64,000 nt of DNA from Psettodes erumei (Eukaryota; Chordata; Actinopteri; Pleuronectiformes; Psettodidae). Positions 25,763 through 38,564 of the stretch are shown here, piece after piece; the stretch's first letter is position 1, and every line of letters begins with the position of its first letter. The stretch lies in assembly GCA_016785225.1 (NCBI GenBank), contig JAFBJZ010000943.1:558001-622000 (forward strand). Direction: 5' to 3'. The position numbers were made by a program, and so were the translations under genes. The notes below the pieces were generated by a model. The model worked only from the letters and a program-made list of their open reading frames with translations. It was not told where the DNA came from and searched no databases.

Positions 25763-27958
25763 TCCACACAGATTTTCTTTTTCTCGCTCTCTCTTTCACT
25801 CTCTTTGTCATCCAGTCTCAATGCTAGCAAGAGTGCTGGCATCCACTCGGGCTGGGAGATGTTCTAAGACCTCGTCTTACTTTGTGCCAGCTCTGCTATA
25901 CCCTAGTGGGTGTGCGTTTAAGTTTCCCCATCTGCTTCTGTTCACATTATCTAGCTCCAGGGCAGGCACCTTGCCTAAAATACACACATGCACACACATG
26001 CACTGACGCACACACATTCAGAGTTTCATCTTTGTGCTGATGACGCAGTTTTACAGTTGTGTGAAGCCCACACACACAGCATAGCAGGGGTGTTATTTTT
26101 TTTATCTTTACCTTCCTTTTCTTTCTCGACAGAACAGGCAAAATCAAGAGGAAGCGCTGGCCTCTGGAGAGTGGAGGCCGCTAACTTCCTCTGAGCGTTG
26201 TGATCACTGGCTGCTCATCCCTGGAGGTTAAATCAGTGGTGGAGCTCAGAGGACATAAGGGAGCAAACATCACTGGCGGTTCTGCTGTGAACGAGGGGCC
26301 AAATTTGCATCAGGGTTCTCCTTTTTTTTTCTTTCTTTTTTCTTTTTTAAATACCTCCTCAATCAAATCATATTCTGCAGCACTGGGTTATGACTTCTGA
26401 GGTATGAGCAGGCAAAATACAAAGATACAGCAGCTTCAGGTTATTAAAGAACACTGATTATGAATCGGGAAAATAAAGGAAGTGGGTACCAGAGAGATTC
26501 GCCATGTCACACTGACAGCAGCTATGTGACTGAGGAAGGGTTAGAATGAGAAAGTTAACTCCAAAGGAGCTGCCAATGTCTTTTTTTCCCCACAGAGCCA
26601 TGAGATGAGGCTATGCTCTTTCTTTCTCTACTATGACTAGTGCCATAAAAAGCTGATTGAGCTGTCTGCTCCAGAGGTCAGAGGTCAAACCCATCCTGTC
26701 AGAAGCAGGCTGGTGGTGAGCCACAGGGAGGGGTTAGGGGTCTGTGACCTGTTGATTGTCCAAACTATGATGGACTGGGAGGGGGGCAAGGGGGAGGCCG
26801 CAGTGTGTGTCTCCCATGAAGTATAAAGAAAATCAGTGGCGACAAGAGGTGACTCGGGGTGGCCGGGCAATTCTGTCACCACCTGACGCTCTTTTCTGAA
26901 AGCGAGGAAAGGAAAATAGGAGGTTGAAAAGAAGAGAGAAAGAGAAAAATATGTCCAGCAGGGGGCCGTTCTTCCAGGAGTATTTTAGTTCAAAGACTTA
27001 GTCAGACATCATTCAGAGTTATTTGAAAACACATCAGTGAAAGTTAAAAATAAACACACTACGAGGTACCTGGCACAATCATGGAGCTATTATGTAACCA
27101 CCCCAAAAAATCGTGTAATACCTCAGAACATTTCTGGAAGCATCGTCTCGCCAAATGTATGCATGTGTGCTAGTTCCACCTCTGCTAACAAAACCTCAAG
27201 GGCAAGGTCCTACAGGCCTCTGAGCACGGTAGACTGTCAGCGACAGCACCTTCTTTATTGTGTGCCTGCGTGGAAACCAAGCGAGACCCTGACAGCCACG
27301 CAGCAACCATCAAACAAACAATTATTTCCCATTTAAAAAGAGGCGCCTTCACATGCTTAGTTTTCATGTTTCTTTCAGCTCCTTGGAAAACCTCGTCTGG
27401 ACCCCCTTTGTTTCATGGCCAACGAGATGCTGTGTGCATGCCTGTCTGCCCGCCTCCCCTCTCCCTTATTGCTTTATGTTTGCTTATCTGTTTGCCTTTA
27501 CTTATTCATATCTGCGTTTTGGGCGCTCCTTTCTTGCCTCTTGATATTTGTCAATATGGGCTTGACCTCAGCAGGCCAAGTCTCTCCTCTGAAGTGGGAG
27601 CTGGCGATAGCCTTGAAAACAGACCTTTAAATTAAACGAGGGAGAACACAGATTGTTGTATAATTCATCTGGACCCCCCGCCGAGGATCCTCTGTGCAGT
27701 CATGTTACTGTCTAGATTAGAATTTCCTTTTGTTGCCGCCTGTTTGTGTAATACACAATGTGGATCCTGCCAGGGCCCAGTAAATTACCTCTTTAAACAT
27801 TCATTTGCCTTAACCAAGAGGAAGGGGGAGAGGAGCGGAGGGTAGAAAGGAAAAAACCTCTTGATTTCACATACAATGAATAAGTTAATAAAAAGATTTT
27901 TTCCCCTCTCCTGTGCACGCATTTTTTCCCTCCACACTTGAAATCATCCTTACCAAAT

Positions 27959-28162
27959 CAAAAAGTAAGAGAGAAAGAGGAAGGGAGGGAGGAAGAAAGG
28001 AAAGAGAAAGAACTAGAGTCAGACAGAGAATGTCTGCGTATGCAGAAGTACAACAACAACAAGAAAGAGGAGAAGGAGTGAAGCGACTGGAGAGGAGAGA
28101 GCAAGCAAGAGTGAGAGAGAGAGCGAGAGAGAGACAGAGAGAGAGACAGGGAGAAAGAGCCA
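27959..28162. repeat. Purine-rich (GA)n tract
   Basis: About 200 bases of nearly pure A/G on the plus strand, including (GA)n runs, with one mixed interruption at about 28,029-28,058. Confidence 0.85.
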
Positions 28163-28365
28163 GATGAGCTCTTCGAATGATGTGCCTCATAGTCCCCGCT
28201 TGCGTATCCCAAAATACCTGGTGCTGGAAATGTGAAAGCCAGGCGCACGACGGACGCCATTCCCCAGAGAGGCTCCGCTGGTATCATTAGCGAGGGAAAC
28301 GGCGGGCTCAAGTGGCGTACAAACTTCAGCAAAACGTCAAGCGAGGGAAATGTGCACGCATTGCG

Positions 28366-28434
28366 CCTCTTTTTTTCCCTCCCCTCTTTCCCCCTTTTTT
28401 CTCACTCTCCCCTTCTCTCTTTTTTCTTTTCTTT
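28366..28434. repeat. Pyrimidine-rich tract
   Basis: About 70 bases of almost only C/T on the plus strand. It is the opposite polarity of the purine tract 200 bp upstream. Confidence 0.85.
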
Positions 28435-31400
28435 GTGTTGTGCTTCAGATACGACACCACTCTTCTACCAAATTAATATTTCTCAAAATAAAAGCCAGGA
28501 CAACTTTAAACTAGCGGGTGAAGAAAGGGGAGGGAAGAAAAGAGAGACGGGGTAGAGACAGAAAGAGGGAGAGAGGGGGAGAATTTGGTTCAGTTTTCAT
28601 GCTTCCTGTGAAGTGGAGTCTCTGTCTTCCTGCTCCTCTCATTTTGAGGTCTGTGGTTTTGTCGTCTCTGTCGTGGAGTCAGCTCCATCTAACTGATGAG
28701 GTCGTCACAACTGCTTATGAATGCCAAATGAGGAAACACAGCAAGCATCCATGCTAGTAAAGGGACATTTACATACAGTTTGTATCAAATGCAAAAAAAC
28801 CCTCCTTGACCTGGACAAAGCACTGTTTCACAACTGGACTGTTTTGCCATTTCAAGATCAAATTTAAACACAAAGCATTATGTGCCGATCTTGCTTACAA
28901 TCACGCTTTTGCTGCTTAGTCCCTTTCTAAAGGCACAAACTTAGGAGCCTCAGTATTTAATGGTGAGAAATAAAAGTGGTCTTCTGTCATGTGAAATATT
29001 TTCTCATACGAGCAAACTCAGAACAGTTGAGTCACTTGCAATTGCCTCTTAAATGAGATCCTGGTGGCTCACTTCGCTGGGATGGCAGGGCTACAGTGCA
29101 CAACTGTAATCAAGAGGGACAGCGAGCGCCCTTTGACGATTGGCTGGTGAGCGGAGCCAAATATGTCTTTTCTACGTGGTGCAGTCGCTTGCAGACATAA
29201 TTACAAGTTAGAGCTAAATAAACAAACAGCTGCTGCCTGACCGGCCCTTCAGGAGCTGTTTGGCGGCTGCTACTGCTGCTGGAGATGTGCGCCTGCTTCG
29301 CTGCAGCGTTCAGGCACGATCACAGAGGAGTGCACACAGACATGATCTATACACAGTGCGCTACACACACACAGTGCAACAGCTAACCCTGTTATCATGC
29401 AAGACCTCACATGCACTGCATACTTCCTAATGACAACTCTAGTAAAAGGATAAACATACATAGCGCATACATTCAGACACACAGCATATAATTTTAGCTG
29501 CGATGGGCCTATGGATGTGAGAGAGAGGATTTTTCCATCTGATGAAAAAGAAGAAGGAACAAATACAGAGAAACTGTTGAGCAAACTAACAATTAGTCTT
29601 TTATTTTAATTGGAGCATTTCAAAGTGAATCAGTGAGCCACTGAGGCAGACCACAAGTACCGAGTGGTGCTAAACTTGGGAGTGTGTAGGGCCTTTTGTT
29701 CACTGCGCTTATTTTAGAAAAGAGGGACAAAGAGGGAAATACAGAAGTCAGAAAAGGCAGAAAAAGAACTGTGCTCCATGATGCATACATACAGAACCCG
29801 GCGAAGCACCACTCTGCCACCCCCACGAAAAATATTTGTGGTTCAACTCAACAAAAACAGACAAGGTACAGACAAGATGCCTCCCTCCAGGGGAAATTAC
29901 AGGTGGTGGACAGTTTGATCTGCGTGCTGTGTACTTTGGTAAGTTTGTAGCCAGCAGACGACGGGGAGTTAGATGGCCATTAACAGCTGCCACTGTTTAA
30001 GATGGCCCAGTACTTGATAAGTTATGCTGCTGAATAACATCAACTCCAAATATAATGTTGTCCGAGATATCAGATGAAAAGCACACACTTCTGAATAATA
30101 ATCTGCAAAAAAATCCTGCTTTTTACCACCTTCCCAACTGCTCTGGCATTTATGATTGGATGTTTTGAATGGATGAGGAATTTTTCATACAATGGACAGT
30201 CAGTACACTGCTGGATGATTTTGATATTTTGGTCTCAGGTGAGTCCTGGTTAAGGTTAGGGTTTAGTCCCTAATATTGAGGCAGATCATGTAGTAGCCAG
30301 CTTTATAAGTAATATTCTTGCAATATCATGGTGCAAGTCAGTTTATGTTAGCAGTATAAAATTAGCAAGAAATAAATTAGGATGTAGTCATAACAACAAA
30401 ACAGCACTGTCACACATCGATTAGATAACTATTAGTTAATCTCATTAGAAAACAAGTCAAAGCTGCTGGAGGAGAGGAGACGGGACTGTCCATAAAGGGA
30501 ACTACTGGTGCTCAGTTAATCCAGATTCCTTCCGCTGAAAGTTGTTGGAAACTCTCTTTGGGGAAATAGACCCTGCAGATGTGAATTCTTAATGCCGCTG
30601 TCATCCAAAATGTTAAAACTGCAGTTAAAAGCCTTTTTCTGACATATCAGTGTTTAGCTTAATTAGCAAATAAGCAGGAGTGGCAGAGAAAGCAGCTGGT
30701 ATGATTATAGTAATGTAGCTGGATTTGATTGCAGATTTACCATGCTACAGCTTTTAAAGGCTTCTAGCAGCTAATATTGTTCACCTATCTTTTCCATCTG
30801 ACTGACCCAAGTATGTGAGTATCTGCTGCCAGCACATCTGAAAATTGCAACATGTAAGATATCTGTGTTTGTGTCAGACTGCTGTTTAGGGAGTTCAGTT
30901 ATCTTCTGACATTGTGCACTGTTTAGTCACGTGCGTTCAGAACGTGCACTTAGCTTAGTATCCCGCGGGTAGAGTAACAGGTTCACAAAGAGCTGCAAAG
31001 ATAACCTACAAGAGATGAGGAATGGCTTACAAACAAAAAAGTAATTAAGTAAGTAAGTTTCCCATCAACGATACAAATATTGTGTAACTGTTTTGAGTGA
31101 CAAGCAAGTCAGACAAATAGCCAAAGGTCAAGTGGGCATGGCATGCAGAGTTCAAAGGTCACGCCCTTTTTCAAACTGTGCTACAAGGTCCCCTGCAGAA
31201 ACACAAGCCAGTGATCGTGGCTCCAGAGCAGCTAATGTGCTGATAACACATTACATTTGAAGGTTTCAGTGCTTTGAAACACCAGAGGGATGAGGTGTGG
31301 GAATCCAATCCATTAGATAAAGCCAACAGTAATAGGTATCCCATATCAAAGGGATATAGTTTAAACTGCAGGGGCTTTGGATGCGCTCATTGCTATTTAT

Positions 31401-34400
31401 TGTTTTAAGTAGGAGCTTTACGCACAGGAGGTGATATCAACACACTAACAAAACCCTTTCAACACCATTGGGCTTTGCGTGACATCAAATGTGTCTATTA
31501 ACCAACCTCTTGACAAGCCAAGGTGATTCATCTCTACTGTGCTGCTTGTGTGTGTGTCTGCTTTGTGCAAAGAGTGCATGATAGAGTGTTTTCCTTCCAG
31601 ATAGCGATTTGAATGTAGCCTAACAACAAACCAAACCCAACATTAACTATTTTAACCACTCCTTAGAAGTAATTTTCAAAGCATCTTTTTCTCTTGCTTC
31701 CAAAGTGGTCCCAAATTATTATGTTTTCTCCTGGAGCAGCAGAGTAAAAACAATAACAACAATAGAAAATAAAATTTGAACACAATATCCAAAAAGACAA
31801 AACCTAAATTCTTCTCTTCAGAAGAATGGACTTGGTACTGCCTTAGTACAATCAACTGTTAAAAGTGAATCTCTTTGTGTGTGGCTTCAAGTGTGTAAAA
31901 AAAAAAAAAAAAAAGAATAAAAAGTTAAGCGTCATGTGCTGACAGCTCACCAGATTCCTGAAGCCTGGCGGCTAAACCCAATGCCATTCCGAAAAACAAC
32001 GAGAGGCCCCAAATCAAAGTCCCCTTCAGCTCAATCACTCTGGCTGCCTCTCCCAAACACTAATAATCACTTTCCTCCTTTCCTTTTTTCTCCCTTGTGT
32101 GAAACATCACATTGCCTTTGATTGGGCTGTTTAAATGATTAGCACACCACCTTGGCAGAGACGGCTGGCAGTGGCGCCGGGGAGACGGGGAGCGCGAGCC
32201 TCCCGCTGAGTGCGCTGAGATGCACGGCGCAGAGATGAGGCTCGGACCCCCCTGTCACATCACAAGAAGATGGCGTCCAATAAACACTCACGATGGCCAC
32301 ATCTCTCCTGCACAGTTTGTCTCGCTTACCTACATGCTTTCACTTAGTATTTGTTCCCTAGAGGGTTGTTTTATGAAAGGGAGTTGGGTGGGTGGTGGTG
32401 GTGGGGGGTTGTTCTGATTTGGAAGATGTCACCTGAACGCTGTTTTGTTTTGTTGTGTGGCTAGTGGCGTGATGCAAATCTGGGAGCAGGTACGAGGCTA
32501 CAGCTCCAAACTGAGAACAGCATGTGATTTAATGTCTGTCCACAAAATAGAAGAGACGTGGTTTGCAGCTGTTACATTGTTTCCATCTGAGACAAAGGTC
32601 CTCCCTGGACATGATCTGAAATTGGACCAAAGTACAACACGAGGAGATATTTCAAAAGAGCTGATACTATCCAGAATCCGGTGTCAAACACTTAACAGCA
32701 CATCGAGTGACAATGCCTTCACACAGAAGGCCTTTGTAGGAAAAAAATGCAGCCTTGATCTTTGGCTACTTGAGAAAGGACATCTCAAAGGGGTGACTTG
32801 TGGTGACCGTTGGTACTCAGTGGCCCCATATCCTCTGGGCAGACCGGAAAAATATAAGTGGGTAGACAATTGGAGCAAGCAAAATATGGAACTAATGCCA
32901 AAACCACATTTTTTTCCACTTTGAGGACATAACTTTGGTCTCAGTGCCCACAGTCTTAAATGAATAGCAGAGAGAGAGAGAGAGAGATACTTTGATGTGA
33001 CAATCATTCCCAAGTTAATTTGTCTTCAGTCATAAGTGCTCAGGGCATCCAATGTGCAATCAGTAGAAAGACAAAAGAAACACTACAGAAAAAAGAAATG
33101 TTTTCTGAATAATGTTCTTGCTTTGATATGCTGGTTGATCGGCACCCACCTAAAGGCTAGATTGTAAGTTAAGATCCATAAAGATGATGCATCAGTCAGA
33201 GCCTGTCATTATGCAATATCTGCACATTCACTCAGTTTCTTTGCTCTGTTCTTACTCCTGGACACACAAATACAAAATGTTGTTCAAATAAATCAGTGCA
33301 GAATAAAGTTGTATCTACACTGTCAGAATGGGAACAGACTACATTATGTTACAGTATAAGTTACTAAAAAAGTAATATCTGAGAGGCCACTGATGTCAAT
33401 ATCAGTTTTTGCTTTTATTAGGTATGCTAATATTAGGTATTAGGTGTAATTTTAGTGAATGCAGACCGGCTTTAAATACATTTCAAAGTAAGATATTTGA
33501 GTGAGAATATGTCCAAATTTAGGCTTCACCTAAGTAAATGCAATTTTTAAACAGAACATAAGACATTATTATTGCCTATTGCCCAATAGACACACAGTGC
33601 AATGTCTGTTGTGTTGAAAATATAAAATAAAACCAAAGTCAAAATATGAACTCTACCATAGAAGCCATACTTAACATTTTCAGATGGAAATTGTTTGTTG
33701 TCCTAAAATTTATTTGATATGTTTTTAATTGGTTTCCTTTATTCACAGTTCTATCCTTACAAACCTGCCTAGAAATGCATAAACTTTTGCTTCTCCCCCT
33801 AACGCACTGAATCATATAGGCACACTAAATAAGCTATCTGAATGAGAGTCACTGTTGTGAATGCTTTAATTTTGCCTTTCATTATCTCAGCCCCAAAGAC
33901 TTTATTTTATTTTGCTTGATTTCACTTTATTGCAATTCAACAGCTATCAGTTTTGTTTTTTTAAAAAGGCTCTTTGAAGTTGAATAAGGTGCTTGTATAT
34001 GAATGCACTTGCTTACATACAGTTGCAGCCATCTTTTCATGAAGCATATCTGCATACTTGACTGGAACTTTAACAACAATTTCCCAGGACTGCTGGGGTA
34101 GTTTTTTAGTAGTTTAATAGGTCTGTATGCAGCAAAAAGCTTCCCTCCGCCGTCTGTGGCAAGTGAAGCTGAGCTGTTTCAAAGGGTGGCGTGTTCCTTG
34201 TGCTCTTCTGCCACCCGGTGGCTGCCGGGGAGAACAGAGAAAAATCTCCAAAGAGTTTTTGCCTGGAGAGGTTGATCAGTCCTCATGCTGTATCAAAATA
34301 TCACGATTGCATCTTAGGAGATTCTTTGCCATCAGCCTGGAAGGCAAAAAAATAAAGCCTCTCTCAACTCTCTCTTCTTCGCATGCCTCTGCCTTCCCTC

Positions 34401-35570
34401 CTCTTTATGTCTTTGTCAGTGCCATGACAGCTGATACCTCTTTAATGACTAAGACAATTAACTTTCTTGCGGGTGTAAAATAAGAAATAAGGGGTATGCA
34501 GTGGGGGTAGGGTGGGTCTTTTAAAGACAGAAAAGGAGGCTATAGTCTGTTTACCCACGTCATCATTAAAGTGACGGCCAACACTAGCCCAACGGGCTCA
34601 TCTGCATAATTGAATAGAGTTAAGAGTTGCACCAAAGCTTGTGGTTTCTAGCTGTGTGGACTCTGGAGACTCAGTTTCTTCCTCTTGGTACAAACGTCAT
34701 CATTAGACCTCCTTAGCCCAGCACATAACAAAGAGTTAGCTCATTACTGACAAAAATATCTTTGCTAATGTCCCCCCTCGCTTTCCCGAGTCTCCTCTAA
34801 TCTCTCTTGGCACAAATGACTTCAATTTCATGATGATAACATAGTGGGGAAAAAAGAAATGTGCACAGAGAAACTGGAAGAGAAAAAATGCTTCGGTGAC
34901 ATGGCCACACTGTGTACAGAGATAGGCATGCCAAAATACAGAGAGAATAAAAAGAAATGAAATAGCTTTCTTCCTGGCAATATTCCTGCCAACATCTGTC
35001 ACAGGCAATGCTTGGTGTGTGAAGGTGTGTCTGTGTGCTGTACAGTATGTGCCATCGCTGTATACGGCTGTGTACTCACTTCTGAATGTGAAGGAATACA
35101 TATTCATGTTGTGTGAGAGCGCGTACATCTGTGTACAGATCCAGTGAATGTGTGTGTTTATGTGATTCCATTTGAATGTCTGCGGGAGTATGCATTCACA
35201 TGCATGAGTACTTGCGTTTCTCTATGTACATCCTAAGCTTCCTCTCCTCATTTCCTGCAAATTTGGTGTGTGTGTATATGTGTGTGTGCAAAAGAGTGCA
35301 GGTTTATGTGTACGCAAGGGTGTGCGAGACCAACCCAAGTGTTTTTGCACATACATCCAAAGCTTCCTCATTTACCCCATATTTGTAGGTCTGTGTGTGT
35401 GTGTAAGGTTTGCATGTGTGTGTACTCCAGCATGCCATTAAGATGAGCAATGACAGCTGTAGCCTCTTCACCCTGCAGCCCTCCTTTCTGCCTCTAGAAA
35501 TGTGTCTCCTGCTTGTCATAGGGGAGACTTGGCCTCTCACCACTACCATATATCAAGCCGCTGAATAGAG

Positions 35571-35615
35571 GTGGAAAGTGTGCAGAAATATTTTACTCAA
35601 GTACAATCACGGCAA
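35571..35615. mobile_element. Short relic of a teleost dispersed repeat
   Basis: The sequence GAGGTGGAAAGTGTGCAG is followed by ATATTTTACTCAAGTACA. It resembles the widespread fish repeat end of the GGTGGAAAGTA...TTTACTCAAGTA type. Only about 45 bp is recognisable. Confidence 0.4.
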
Positions 35616-37434
35616 CTTCAGTAAGTGCCCCTTTCTGACAGCGTCGTGAAGCCGACTTCAGTGAGAGCTGAATGAAATGATAGAAAGTGCTTTTAAAATG
35701 AAATCACGGGGAGGTGAAGGCCCTCAGAAAAAAAGGTTGTGTTACTCTCAAAATATCCTCTCAAGCGCAATAACGAGATGAAATAAGTTGTTAATTTATA
35801 CCTCTGGTCTTGAGTGTATCTCACAGACACCGGATAAGAAGGGAAGTGAGGTATGTTAGACTGATGTTCCCTCCAGGGTATGTACCCCAAAGGAAAACTA
35901 AAGCCAGAAGGAGAGAAGACACATTGCCTTCCTTTGCTCTGGCAAATCTTTATGAAAAAAATGAGCAAAGGAAAAGCAGGAAAATGACTAATCTGGGGAG
36001 AGAATGTAAAAAGAAACGCATGACAGACAGGAAATGTCTAATAAACAAAAACAAAACAAAAAAACTCATGGCTATTTCCTGTTGATCTGTTTAAATATGA
36101 GGTAAAGATCACTTATCTTGTGTCTCTTAGCTGTGTTACAATACCAGTACCCTGAATGAAAAAAAAATTTAAGGTAAATTTAAAGACATCAGGACATCAG
36201 CAAAAGACATTACCGAGATATGAAAAACAAATACTAGAAATTCCATCAGGCGGTGAGAAGTAGGAAAATGACCATAATAGCAAGGACGGCAGAATAACAT
36301 CGTAAATTTGAGGGCAGTAAATTTTAAGCGTCAAAGAGTGTGTTTTCCATAGTCTATCAAAAATCTAAACGGTACAAAGGCTGCCTTGAAAAGTATTAAA
36401 ACAGAGGTCATCAGGAGGGATAATATACTGCAGCTCTGAGGCTGAAGCTGGAGGACTGATGTTACAACTGATTTCAAATTAGCTTTCATTGTGTTGATGG
36501 TCATGGTCAAGATTGTAATCCAATAATTTCTAATAATTTAATATAACTATAATTGTATTTGTAGAGTATTTCCTGTATGTTGGCGATGATGGCCATTCAC
36601 ATTAAGAGATTGGAAAATTACTAATAATCAATATCAAATCTTGCTGAACTGCAATTATTATTGGTTGTACAGTCGTTGTCCACAACCAGTCAATAAGAAG
36701 TACCAGGAAAAGACTTAAAATCTGGTTGGTTCTGCAAAGGATCTCTGGTGCTGCAGATGGTAAATGCAACAGGATTTAAGAAATGAAACTTCATTCTTTC
36801 TTTCTGTAAAAGCAACCTTTTTCAACTCCCACCTGACCCACACCAGCATCACCCAATCCAGAGCCCTGCAGCTCTGGCCGAGGCCTCTGTCCTCTCAGCT
36901 GCCTCTAGTAGAAGGTTGAGATCCAGCTCCTCCTCTACAAGTCCACCTAAAAAGAGGAGCAGACCTGGTGATGCTCTGGTCTCCTCTTTCTACAAACCTC
37001 CCCTGTTCAAGAAAGACTCCACGCTTCTGCTTGGCTGATTGGCCGGCTCAGTGCAAGGACCAGATAGGATCTTTCTATTTACCCAGCGGCGGGACTGCCT
37101 CTCTATCAGCGCTACCTCTGGAGGGGGTTTATCTGGCCTGCTGATAACAATGTTTTCCCCTGCCTCCCTCCCCTCCCTGACGGTTTGTTACAGTAGTAAA
37201 TGGGAGTCAAGGCTGGGGTTGAGCAGCCGCTGCGGTCAGCTGGTCCTACACTACTCCTTGTAAACAAGATTGGCTCCGTTTGCTTTTACGACTCCTCAGT
37301 GGTGTGTGGAGGCGAGGGAGACAGAAGGAACAAGAGAGGAGAAAGAGCCGACAAATGAAGCCTTTTAACAATCAACCCAAACAAGTTATGCAGGATATAC
37401 AAGTTTATGAACACACGTGTTAAATGTTATTTTC

Positions 37435-37474
37435 TTTACACTCCTGTGCAGTATAGCCTGCACAGGAGTGTAAA
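37435..37474. repeat. Perfect 17-bp inverted repeat (hairpin)
   Basis: The arm TTTACACTCCTGTGCAG (37435-37451) is followed by a 6-nt loop and its exact inverse complement (37458-37474). Pairing can extend two more bases past one mismatch. Confidence 0.9.
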
Positions 37475-38537
37475 AAATTGTCCTGTTTTTACTGCACCGC
37501 TGCCAGTACATCTGTCACTGGGGAGTCGCCAGCTTGACAAATGCACACCGAACAATATGCACTGGAGTCCATGGAAGTAGCACTAAATAGGGTCTGTGTC
37601 AGACGACACCCTGGCCAGTGCAGGAGGTAGTGCTTAGCAAAGTGCGCCTGAGTATAAGCTGTAGATCACTCTTCAAGCTTGGCTGGGGCGAAAACCTTCA
37701 ACATGCTTTTTCATTCATGCCGCGGTGGGGAAAGCCATGCGTTCCCTGCATGGCTGAAACATCTGTAAGCTGTTGCAGAGACAGAGCCCAGAGGAAAACA
37801 TTTACCTAACAGAATACTAATTCTTTCAGGACCTGATGTCAGCACTTCGTAAATAAGCTTGAACATATGGTATTGTTTTTTAAGGTGGTTCTGGGAGAAC
37901 CATTCTAGTAGTGGTCATCTGCCACATCCACCCATGAGTTGTGATTTTTTTACTATTGCTACATGGTTCTCGATTTGCCTTTTTCTACATAGTTCATATT
38001 TTACAAGTTCTCGTTCTTCTCTCACTGCTAACACCTGCCTGTTTTGACTTTTCCTTTGCCATTTCAACATCTGTATGGACAGTTTGTATGTTCTTTAAAA
38101 TCTTTCAGGCATGTATAAGTGCTGACCTTTGGTTTAAAGCAAATAGTAAAGCCACAACCAAATATAACAAACACCACTCTGTATCCATCAATGATATCCT
38201 TCTAGCCGGATGCCCTGATCTGGTGCTACAAGTCTTTCTTAACGCTGTGAATCTGCGTGTCCACAATAAATATGGTTGGCTCTCATAAAAAAAAAAGAAA
38301 AGGCTTTTAGTATAAAAACTGGTGCAACATTTTTCAAACATGTGGGGTGCTGTAGAAGTCTTCACAGGCTATAACAATGGCATCCAACTAATGGCCTACC
38401 ATCTCCATCTCCCTTGTAGCACAGTTAAAACTCTGCTTTTATGTCTCTGCAATGAGTATGTGCATTCCTCTTTGGGATGACTGTCCTAGATTTAAAGGCT
38501 TGTCAGACACCACTAGCCCTTTATTTTTCCATAAACT

Positions 38538-38564
38538 TGTGTGTGTGTGTGTGTGTGTGTGTGT
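38538..38564. repeat. (TG)n microsatellite
   Basis: An uninterrupted TG run of about 13 units. Confidence 0.95.

Larger units (their letters stand above)
20501..32000. other. Gene desert, second part
   Basis: No supported gene. The stretch contains (CA)n(TA)n and (AC)n microsatellites, a long purine-rich tract with a nearby pyrimidine-rich tract (27,959-28,434), DR1 nuclear-receptor motifs at 26675 and 31149, ATCAATCA motifs at 21719 and 22631, and an 18-A run at about 31,896. Confidence 0.6.

Noticed and set aside
27885..28332. Several long Ser/Leu-rich or Arg/Glu-rich frames
   Set aside because: They are translations of the (GA)n purine tract and its complement.
34736..35128. 130-codon minus-strand open frame
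   Set aside because: Composition is that of translated CA/TG-rich non-coding DNA, with no family motif.
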